NCBI GenBank assembly: GCA_012295275.1
Contig: CM022665.1
Location: 27,440,946-27,504,945 of the forward strand
Reading direction: 5' to 3'
Length of the DNA: 64,000 nucleotides
From: Chrysomallon squamiferum
Taxonomy: Eukaryota; Mollusca; Gastropoda; Neomphalida; Peltospiridae
Within the stretch, counting starts at the first letter, position 1; each line of letters starts with the position of its first letter. Shown piece after piece: positions 54,267 to 64,000 of the stretch. The position numbers were made by a program, and so were the translations under genes. The notes below the pieces were generated by a model. It did not search any database. It saw only the letters and a list, made by a program, of their open reading frames with translations, and had not been told where the DNA came from.

Positions 54267-55833
54267 TAATAATAATAAAAATAAATAAATAAATAATTAA
54301 GAAATTTGTGAACCTGTAATGGCTTCTTATTTATTTTTCTTGTCAGTGAAATATCTATTAATCCTATATTTAAAAAAGAAGTAGACTGTTTAAGAATTGT
54401 TGTGTATTAAGATAAATAATAATAATTATACAAATTTTAACAAACAGTTGTTTTAACAGGATATTATTAATTTTAACATTTGAAAAAATGAAAAGATAAA
54501 CATAAACAGTTGATTATATTCCTAACAGAGCCATGTCAAATTATAGTCTTACAAGAGTATAAGGTAAAATTAAACAGACAGCTGATAATATTCTGATTAA
54601 TTTTAATCTTTATCAAGGAAAAACAACATAACCTTCAACAAACATAATTATGGTAGATAACATAAGAAAATGTTAATGCTGTGAATTATAACATTTATGA
54701 AGATAAAAATATAAAAGTTGACAAACTGTTTGTCCTGTATTTCAGCTCTCAAATGTGGGTGATGCCATTTATTCTACTCACTGCTTTGTTGACAACAGTG
54801 TCTTTTGTTTCATCCTGTATCATAAGCGTGGGATTCAAGAAATTTTGTGACACACTTGTTCAAAGGCCAAAAACGCCAATTGCAAGGTAATAAATTTCCT
54901 TCTTCAGAACAATATTTCTTATTTAGTTTCTGCTATAAATGCCAGTACTGAACATCATTAAGCTCAGGCATTATATAATAATAAAAATATAATACATTTT
55001 TTTTTAAACCTCCCAAAAAAAAAACTCTGACCACTACATTTATTTATCTTCCTTAATTCCTTACAAATGTATTTTTATTAAAAAAAAATTAAAAATAATA
55101 AAAATAATCTTTTACAAATACATGTGATCTGGTTCTTTTACATAATCTGTTTCTTGACTGCTGATTTCTGTTATATTTGTTAAACACAGTTGCAGTGATG
55201 GTTCAGATCTGAACTGGAATTCTAATATTAATCCTTCACACTATTTTGCATATCTAACAGTCACACAGGTATGTTCAAATCCTAACTGTGAGATTTTTTT
55301 TTTTTTTAAAGTAATAATTATCAAATGAACTTAGCCATTATATGATCTTTTCTTTTCTTTAATTTTTACTGCATGCATTTAAAACTATTTTCCACTGTAT
55401 AATTCACGAAACAAGCAATGCAGTGTATGTTTTCCTTTTAATGGGATTGTGCATAATAAATATCTCTTGGTAGTAAATGTAACCAACAGTTTGATGGATC
55501 CAGATTTTAACTTTAAAAGAATTCTTGTAAAATAAATAAAATATAAATTCATGATTGGCTATAAGTAAATATTTATTTATTATGCATGCATCCATGCATA
55601 CCTACATACACATACACATGTATACATTTTTTATTTTTTTAACAAATGGACAGTTAGCTTCGTGGATCGCCTTCTTTGTTTGGTTGGCACAACTAGTACT
55701 GCTGATAATTCGATTTATCAGAAACCGAAGACTTCGATCAAAAGGTCAGATGGAGGACATAATACCATCACCAGGTACTTCACCTGTCAAAGATGATCTT
55801 GAGAAGTTTGCTTCCGTCCAACCGTCAGCGTAA
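53153..55833 (+). CDS. TMEM179: Transmembrane protein 179 homologue
   Basis: Predicted four-pass membrane protein of the TMEM179 family; function unknown. Exons: 53153-53263, 53850-54046, 54746-54886, 55190-55268, 55654-55833; phases fit; 235 residues (human TMEM179 233). Membrane segments: about 8-33 (LLVQCLLYLTLVVTGFVISI, followed by the family's PL), 70-95, 106-133 and 177-199. Conserved family features: GHC after the first helix (FDGHCILYGE), the paired ISVGFKKFCDTL after helix 3 (SVGFTMWCDTI in human), and LASWIAFFVWLAQ in helix 4 (LWASWLAWLA in human). Cys151, following TPIAS, matches the second-loop cysteine of the family. The tail is Ser/Pro-rich. AATAAA lies about 150 bases after the stop, at 55984. 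The start is the only ATG placed ahead of the first helix. Confidence 0.88.
53569..53643. repeat. (GT)n(GA)n compound microsatellite
   Basis: About 29 bases of GT followed by about 46 of GA in TMEM179 intron 1. Confidence 0.95.
54194..54297. repeat. (AAT)n/(AAAT)n microsatellite
   Basis: About 100 bases of AAT and AAAT units in TMEM179 intron 2. Confidence 0.9.
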
Positions 55834-58800
55834 CAGGAAACAAACAGCCACAAGTTATTTGTGGTAAACCAACATGCTGGTATTAGTCCAGATGAAGGAC
55901 ATGCTAAGGAGAGGTAAAAATGTTTTCCTTTTTCTATGGTTAATTAGATTATTGGTTCATTTTCAAGCTTTTATTATTAATGAAATAAAATTGATTTATT
56001 TTCCATTGTGAGATGAAGCTGATTTATTTTCCATTATTTGATTGAAGTGGTTTATTATACCATTACATAAAAGTTACACTGAATGAGAAAAAAAAATTTT
56101 TTATATATACCAAAATGTTTTATATATGTATTGTTACATATTATGTTGTTGCCTAAACCAAATAAGAGAAGCTGGTCATATCATATTTAATTGATTCATC
56201 TAGCACTTTAAACATAATTTTCTTTTATCAATTTTTGTTTTATTATATGTTTTGAAAATTTGTAATTTTTTTATATATATATATATATATATTTAGTTTG
56301 TTATAAAGTGGATAATATGGAGAAACGTGTTAGTCTGCTGTTTTTTTAACATCATACAAAAATCAAAATTATACTTTTGAATACAATTACTCTCTTTTGG
56401 CATCTTATGACAGACACTATAACAGTGTCTGTTCAGTAATTGGTATCCAGTATGTTTCATACTGAATGTAATTATTTTAAACTTTTGCATCTTAACCAAA
56501 ATGTTTATCATTATGTTTTTATCAGAATTGTAACTTAGACATATGACATTTAAAATTAACATGAATAGTTTTGTTATTATTAAAGATTAAAGAGAAAACC
56601 AGTGAGAAGAAAAAGAAAACGTATAATGTAAATTACAACATTATTTATTTATATATTACCATACATTGAATTTAACTGAATCTTTATAATTATACTCAGA
56701 TCTTCTCACACAGAAGAATGTTTATACTGTTTTTATGAAAAAAAAGAGAAGAAATCATAAAATGTTTCTGTATTATAAAACTGATGTTTAAAGGCTGCCA
56801 TACACTGAATGTACTTAAAATTTTATTAGAAACTACATCGAATGCAACTGAATTTATATATTTTAAAAAGTTTTATTTGCAAATAAATCAAGGTATTGTT
56901 AATAAACATATATTTTTCTATCAAATATATTTATGCTTACTATAGTACATCTGATATTTTGTCAGATTTTTTAAAAATACATTTTATTGTGTGATTTTGT
57001 CAGTTGATAATTTTTTATACAAATTAGTTTCAGAATAACAAAGATTGGTTATATTTTTTATTTAGATGTGACCAATAAATACCCTTTTAAAAGAAATAAA
57101 GTAATTACAAATCCCAAGAACAGTGCCTTACAAACAGAATCAAATAAAATTCCTTAACACACACAGACTTACACAGTGAAACTCCTCCAAACTGAACTCC
57201 CTGTAAACAAAACTTATTTCTGTCCCATGTTTTTACTCAGCTTTAACCTCTGAAAACTTGTCTACAGCGAATATCAAATACACTATTTGATCCTGTTGTG
57301 TTTTTTTTCTAAAGATCAAACAGTGAAATTAATAACAACTATGAAAGTTTACTCAAGGCAGTATTGGTGTCAAGTGATTTCATTTGGCTTTGGAAAAATC
57401 TAATGTATCCACCATGCATAAGTAAACAGAAATGTATAAATCAGTCTGTGAAAATAATGCAAATGGAAGTAAACTGAGGTTTAAAAAAGACATGTAAATT
57501 TGACAAACTAAATGAATTTGTTTGGCAGTGGTTTTGTCATGTGCATGCAAAAACACTTGTCAGTGGCTACATGTACATCTTGTAGACTGTTTCTTGAAAC
57601 CTCAGTAAACCAAACACCTCTATAAACACACACACACACACAACCAAACACCTCTCTAAACACAAACACACATATTAATGAATGTCTTTCTAATGCATTT
57701 TTTTATATTTGAAATGTGTTCATTGTCTCATTTGTACATTAATAACTTTTTTGAGATAAAGCCTCTCCAAATACACACACAACCACCTTTCTAAACACAA
57801 ACACACACACAAACCAAACACCTCTCTAAAACACACACACACACACACACACATTAATGAATATCTTTCTAGTGCATTTTTATATATTTGAAATGTGTTC
57901 ATTGTGTCTCATTTGTACATAAATAACTTTTTTGAGATAAAGCCTCTCTAAACACAAACACACAAACACACACTCACACACACACACACACACACAAATT
58001 AATGAATGTCTTTCTAGTGCATTTTTTATACTTGAAATATGTCCACTGTGTCTCATTTGTACATTAATAACTTTTTTGAGATAAAGCAAACATTCCCATA
58101 TCTGGGTTTCATTCAAACCCAGTAATTTATATTAAATTCTATACTGCTGTTATTAGGGTTTTTAAAACTTCTTTTTGTATAGACGTATTTATATTTGTAA
58201 ATGCACACATGCATACATACACTTGTGTAACATATTATCTAGATGTAATCATGTCTCTTTATTATATTACAATCTGTATTATTTTGTACAGCTTTATATC
58301 AATTTGTTTGCATTAAAATACATAAATTTGCATAATATTTTACTGATGCAAGAAAATTAAAGCATGGATTTTTTATAAGTCTGGACTGTTTTGGCAGTAT
58401 TATATACTGTGGTCCTTTTTTTCTCCTTTTTTTTTCAATTATTTTCTACATATGCCCCAGTACATCAAAATGAGTCACAAGATGCATATGCAATTTTTCA
58501 ATAAATGTATTAATAAATCAGAGGGTTGATGTTTTTCAAAACTGTCTTCATGTTTATGCTTTGTTATGCTGTGTTTGCTAACAGAACAGGACAGGGACAT
58601 CTGCAAACAGATAGTAATTATATCTATTTTCTAAAAACTAGAAAACTTGCTTCAGCTGTCAGTTCTAAAATGTAACAATAATAAACATGTCATTTCAAAA
58701 CCTTCATCATCCCTCATCTTATATGAAAAGAAATCTCTGTCAAAACTTTTTTTTTCTGTGACTTACTTTGTTGTACCAGGTCATATATGTTTTTCTGATG

Positions 58801-59419
58801 CATATTAATAAAGGCAGCACTAAAAATCATTTATTGATAATCATTAGTAATCTTCACTGTGTTCAAAATGTATTATTTGTATGTGTGTGTGTGTGTGTGT
58901 ATATGTTGTGTTTTAAATTATTTTCCAATGTCATTCCTTAAAGGACCAACGTCAAGGAAATTTTATTAAAAATTGTATTTTATTCCAATGCAATAAGAAA
59001 AAGCAAAAGAAATCTCATTTTTTTATTTTAGTATTTGTAAACAGACACACACACACACACTCTAATATATATTTATATAATGTAATATATAATAAATATT
59101 TAAATCAAGCAGAGACTTTGTATATGTGGCTTTGATAGAAAGAACAAAGCATACAAGTAGTTCATTGCAAATCTGGATCTGGATTAACAATGTGTCATGC
59201 ACAATAAATATGTCACAGAGATTTGGTTTTTACCTTTAAGCCAGAACGCATAATTATTCAAAATATTTCTGAAATGCTTTTTTATACACTCTTTATAGAA
59301 ATGTATTTTATTGCACTGCATACTAAAAGCAAGCAGTTTTTAGATTGTAGTTTATTTTTTTTGTATCATGATGATGCCTCATCTGGTACAATTCTGTATA
59401 TTTGTAGTTAATATCTATT

Positions 59420-59450
<31 letters not shown>

Positions 59451-59739
59451 TAAAATATCAACATAAAAGTGTTTTTGTCTTATTACAAAACAAAAACTGT
59501 TATAATGTTTTTTTTATTATTGATACAATAATTTCAATCACTTGATTTTTGATACAGATAAAATTATGATAAATGAAATAATGAAGTCACAGATAATGAA
59601 AGTAATATAAGCTATGGATGGGTATACACAACAGTGTCACATTATCTCAGTGTAATTTCTATGGCAGTAGTTTCATTCTGTATATTTCAAGGCAGTTAGT
59701 TTTCTTTTCCCGATATAACCAATTGGTGTCTCCCTTCTA
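55834..59739. other. Long 3' flank between convergent TMEM179 and PHF10
   Basis: About 3.9 kb, AT-rich. It holds the TMEM179 3' UTR (AATAAA at 55984), the minisatellite at 57600-58086, short CA/GT tracts near 58885 and 59045, and an AAT tract at 59420. No gene, RNA gene or transposon was recognised. Confidence 0.5.
57600..58086. repeat. Minisatellite, three copies of a 145-180 bp unit
   Basis: Each unit has CACCTCTCTAAACACA with a variable CA tract, then TTAATGAAT(G/A)TCTTTCTA(A/G)TGC, TCATTTGTACAT(T/A)AATAAC and TTTTTTGAGATAAAGC. Unit starts (TTAATGAAT) are near 57674, 57854 and 57999. Unit length differs with the CA tract. The last unit ends at GATAAAGC near 58088. Confidence 0.9.
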
Positions 59740-62526
59740 TTAATGTCGACCTCTCCTGATTTAATAAATAAAAAGTTAAAAAAAATAATAATTTAATTCA
59801 CTGTAGATATAAAAATAATTACCTTTCTTGAATAAAATTTTTTAATTTTAATTATAGATCAATAACTATAACCTCATTTTGTTGTTGAAACTGAATTGTT
59901 CACATACAAGAGGTTAAACATTAAATTAAAGGAAACTACTGTGGGGTTTCACTCTCCAAGTTTTAACTTTTAAAGTAACCAAATGAGTGATTTAAAATCT
60001 TGATGTTTTAAGAATGAAAGTGACAGGTTAATTTTGTTTTTAATTACTTACTTTGTCTTTGGAGTTTCCGTTCCTTTACAGCTACGACATTCCCACCTGC
60101 CTGTAGGAATTGCTTTAAGACCAACACAGAATGTATGATATCCTCGATCACAGCGGTCACAAAACATCATTTTATCCTGAAAATCCACATAACCATTGAT
60201 TATAACTAAATGTTTATTTCAACATGAGTAATATTAACAAAGACAGGTTCATTTATACTAAAACCAAATTAACTTTACTCAGTGATATAACAATTGTATT
60301 TTATGTATTCAGATTCTTTCTAATTGTGGCTTAGCAAAATAAAAAAAAAAAAAACAACAGTAAATAAACAAATTAATTAATTCCTTGGCTTCCAAAGCAA
60401 AAAATAAATTCACAAAAGTCCTCGTTACCTCATCAAATGGATCCAAGCATTCAACGCAAGTTTTACATTCCATGCACTGCCATGGGTAAGTTTTAATAAC
60501 AGCAACCATTTTCTTGGGTAGATCCAGGCATGAGGGATGTCCTGAAGTAAACAATAATACACAAAAATATTTTAATATTTCATTTAAAAAGTGAATCCAC
60601 TGAGATCTCTTATTTTTCTTCATCTTATGAACCAGTGTTATGCAGTCTAAAGGAATGTTTCAGTGTTTTAATGAGTTGTAGATTTTTAAAATCTCCACTC
60701 AAATGGAGATAATAAATTAACAAAATCATATTTGTTAAAAAAGTTACAAAAATACAATTTTTAAAACACTGAATTATAGCTTCAGCCTGAACTTTAATAC
60801 ACCATTAATATTTATTTAAAGTTCACTAGCACACTGCACCAAGTGAATAAATTAATTACCTCAGGCTCAAGGTTTGTAAATTTATGTTATAATTTAATTT
60901 ATAAATCGAGGTTTCGAGAAAAGTTTCAATCGAACCTGTAGCTCCACATTCAGAACATTTAATGAGTGTGTCTTGTGGCAGAGAGTTTCGTCTTGCAGCT
61001 GGTAGCACAGCTTCCTTGCAGATCCGACAGATTTCAATTTTAGCCCTTTCTGACTGAAATAATAATTTGAATTAAGAAGATAAATAGTGAAAGAAGAGCA
61101 GTAGACAACATAACAACAAGAAAAGTGTTTACATCATCAATAACACAATCAGTTTTAAAAAGATACAGCGAAGTAAGAAAAGGTTCGACATAACAATAAC
61201 AAAAGTTTCTACATCATCAGTTAAAATAATCAGTTTTAAAAAGTTGTATAGTTCTTTAAATCAGTAAAATATTTTTTTTTTAAATTGACATACAAGTTAG
61301 ACAACCTGTGTGAATATTACTTATACTGTAGTATTTTCAATCAGTTTAGAATAAAAACCTCATGTCCAACATAAACTAGAAGCAGTATTAACTTGATTTC
61401 ACATTTTCAGACCAAAAACACTAAACAGTCTTACAATGTATGTGGACAAATATGATGCTATAATTATTACTAATGTCCACAATGTAGACAAGAATAATGC
61501 CTAAAAGAATTGATTTTAGATTATTTGAAAAACATTTCTTTCAGAAGTTGAACAATAGACAAATCATAATTTAGGTCTAAACAAGTGATAAAAAAATAAT
61601 TAAACGTAATTTAACATGTTTTATACACACAAACAAAATTTAAGACTGTCAAGCAGTCTGACACATAATAAAATTATATATATATTATACCTCTTTTTCA
61701 TCCTGGTCATCATCATCATCACTGCTGCTGTTCCCAGAATCACTGCTGTCATCTCCATCACTCTCATTGTCAGAACCTGATTCAGCTTTGTCCTGTAAAT
61801 AACAAAAACAATTACAAATTTTTTAAATTATTATTTATCATTGTTATTGCTAAATCATTAATTCTTATATAATATTAAATTAAACCACTCCATGAAAAAT
61901 ACCCTTATTTTAATAACTGTGGTTGAATTGTGAAAGAGTAAAAGAATGTGTTTTAAATTTCAAAAACAATTATTTTAATAAAACACATTTTTGTTGCTGA
62001 TTAATTTAGATGCTGATTTGATTACTGTTTAAGAAAGGATCATATTAGTGCAGATAGTTAACATACAAGTAAGCATTCAATATTAAATGTTTAAAATGTA
62101 AAATATTTTGGAACTGAAATTATTTCTAAATTTGTTTAATAAATATGACACTCTAAAGTATGTTAATTTAAAAAGTAAATTTAAAAAATTAAATCTGAAG
62201 AATGATCAAACATGTATACATACATACATACATACACATATACATATGACAATTTTAAAATAAATAGCTAAAATAAGTGAATATAAAAGGGGTACAGAAT
62301 TAAAAGAAAGGGTGGGTCAGCAGGATGTAACTGCAGCTCTTGGAAAATGCTGACCTTCGTCCATTACCTCTGCATTGTCCTCTATCTCTGATGAATCTTC
62401 TCCACTGGATGGTTTAGCCAGCTTCATTCCTTTGTTACTTGGTGGGTCATACATGACAGTATTCAATGGCAGATACTTCAGTTCAGCTGGAGTATATCTA
62501 CAGAAAACAGAATTTAAAAAAATGTA

Positions 62527-62583
<57 letters not shown>

Positions 62584-63961
62584 TAATTTGTATGTGTATT
62601 TCGAACACTGAGATAAAAATACACACAGTATCTTGAATGTCTAACACTGTCCCAGATGGAATATTTTAATATATTTATTTTCAACATTTTTCTTGAAGCT
62701 GATGAATACTTTAACATTTATTTTTTTTTTATTTTTTTTTTTTATTATTCTCATTTTTCATCAATGGAAAGTTACTGTAAACCAACTGTCTAACTATTGT
62801 TACCAATGAACTATGTTGTACTTTAAACTACAAAAATCTGTTTTCTTATTACAACTGACATTAATTAACTGTTCAGACTGGTATTGCAAAATTAAATCAT
62901 TTAATCTACTTCATAATGGTGACCTCTGAAACCATGGCTAATCTGAAAAGCTTGTAAGACTAAATGTGGTATTGAGCGGTACTGTGGAGAGCGATAGCTG
63001 GACATAGTGCTTCAACTCTGAAATGTGGATTTTTTTTCTAGAAACCTTATGGCTGAATTTTTATAACATATATACATTTCAAAGTGCTTAAATTATATTT
63101 GCATTTTGAATTTAATGATTTGGATAATGATGAACTTTCATTACAATGAATGCTTAATAAAAACTTAAACTTTACTGCAAACAATGATTTTTATTTTTAT
63201 TTTCTTATTTTCTTTTGTATGTTTAATCATCTTGAATGTAACAATGTCTTGAACTTGATTCTGAGTACCAGCAATTTTGAGATTTAGAGAGTTTACTCTG
63301 TCTGTGTGTCAATGTGTGTGTGTTTACACACCCACCCACACATGCACAGACACACACAGACATTAACATTTCTATTTTTATTATTTTAAAAATAACTTTA
63401 AGAGTAACATCAGTTTAATTCAGCAGTAACATCTTTTTTTCAATCCTGCTGTTTATACAGAGAGAGATGAAAACAGTATATTATAATAATTATCTGGTGA
63501 AAATTTACCATCACATCATGAGACCTCCAAAACCTCTGTATGCAAATTATCCAGACTTTATTTTGTATAAATTAAAATCTTGTTCAAGTCGAGCAAAAGT
63601 AATATTTGAAGTGAAAACCTTTTATAGAAGTTCTGGAACTGTCCAGGAATGAGAGCCACAGGGTAAGGTCCTGGGTTGGTGAGTTCTGGTGGCAGTTTCT
63701 TGAACTTTGTGACAGGATAATGAATCATCTGAAAACACATCAATAAGAAAACACACTGAAATTCCCTCTGTCAGTGTCAACATTATACTTCACTAACAAT
63801 AGTAATATTGATTCTTAACAACAGAAATAAAATGTAATGGATGTCAGGTAACATTTTTTCTTCTATTATTATTTTATTTTTATTACCATTATTTTTTGTC
63901 CACCTCGTATCTGTCTGTAATGTTTTCTAAAATCATTACAGTCATCAGAAGGTGTTGTAAT
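59740..63961 (-). CDS. PHF10: PHD finger protein 10 / BAF45a (5'-partial)
   Basis: Subunit of the PBAF chromatin-remodelling complex; the tandem PHD fingers read histone H3 tails. Exons from the right: 63887-63961, 63619-63728, 62368-62497, 61691-61792, 60936-61053, 60429-60541, 60052-60176, 59740-59755; every phase fits. Diagnostic: [20 protein letters not shown] and [15 protein letters not shown] (nearly identical to vertebrate PHF10), an acidic Ser/Asp linker (61691-61792), then the double PHD finger CRIC...[12 protein letters not shown]...[12 protein letters not shown] and [16 protein letters not shown]...GRWECRSC, which carries the zinc ligands. The 16-base last exon adds K-RGRH and a stop; without that splice the frame ends at TAA inside the donor. 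The N-terminal SAY region lies outside the window. The first exon listed (IRGGQKIM) fits phase and splice sites but its match to the family is weaker. Confidence 0.93.
62531..62582. repeat. (TG)n microsatellite
   Basis: A 52-base TG tract in a PHF10 intron, 34 bases upstream (in gene sense) of the exon that starts at 62497. Confidence 0.95.
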
Positions 63962-64000
63962 CTAGGAAGATCAAGTGACAGTCACATGATCTCTCACATG

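Overview
The window is animal nuclear DNA: AT-rich, full of long microsatellites, with genes split into short exons by GT-AG introns mostly of a few hundred bases to about 2 kb. The protein content (motile-cilium proteins, Hippo pathway, BAF complex, RNase H2, Josephin deubiquitinase) is metazoan. The intron pattern, the repeat types and a tandem set of invertebrate countin/saposin-like secreted proteins suggest a lophotrochozoan, probably a mollusc. The species assignment is inference only. All exon coordinates were joined by hand from splice consensus and reading phase; every multi-exon model below keeps phase across every junction.

Layout. 1-3738 (-): radial spoke head protein RSPH4/6, 3' part outside the window. 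4363-9471 (+): SAV1, the Hippo-pathway scaffold, head-to-head with RSPH across a 0.6 kb promoter that carries an RFX X-box-like site. 9.5-18.5 kb: no recognisable gene, but a mariner-type MITE and a dead Myb/SANT-like gene copy. 18517-22607 (-): a CCDC42/CFAP73-type ciliary coiled-coil protein. 23962-38373 (+): three tandem paralogues of a secreted, cysteine-rich, saposin/countin-like protein, all with the same seven-exon structure starting with a 6-nt coding exon (Met-Lys). 40330-40967 (-): an unrecognised 89-residue single-pass membrane protein, head-to-head with RNASEH2C at 41390-43336 (+). 45371-50979 (-): ataxin-3 (ATXN3), full length and without a polyglutamine tract. 53153-55833 (+): TMEM179-type four-pass membrane protein. 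59740-63961 (-): PHF10/BAF45a, with the 5' exons outside the window.

The genes do not form one pathway. Two are axonemal (RSPH4/6, CFAP73-like); the rest are housekeeping or signalling genes. The only locally expanded unit is the countin-like trio, which is the best candidate for a poorly described system: a saposin-like N-terminal module joined to a conserved C-terminal module with the motif NGECGSKHPHS. One copy carries a one-base insertion that appears tolerated only through a shifted splice acceptor. Several DNA-transposon remnants (mariner-, pogo- and hAT-like) and TIR-bounded elements lie in the introns and intergenic stretches.
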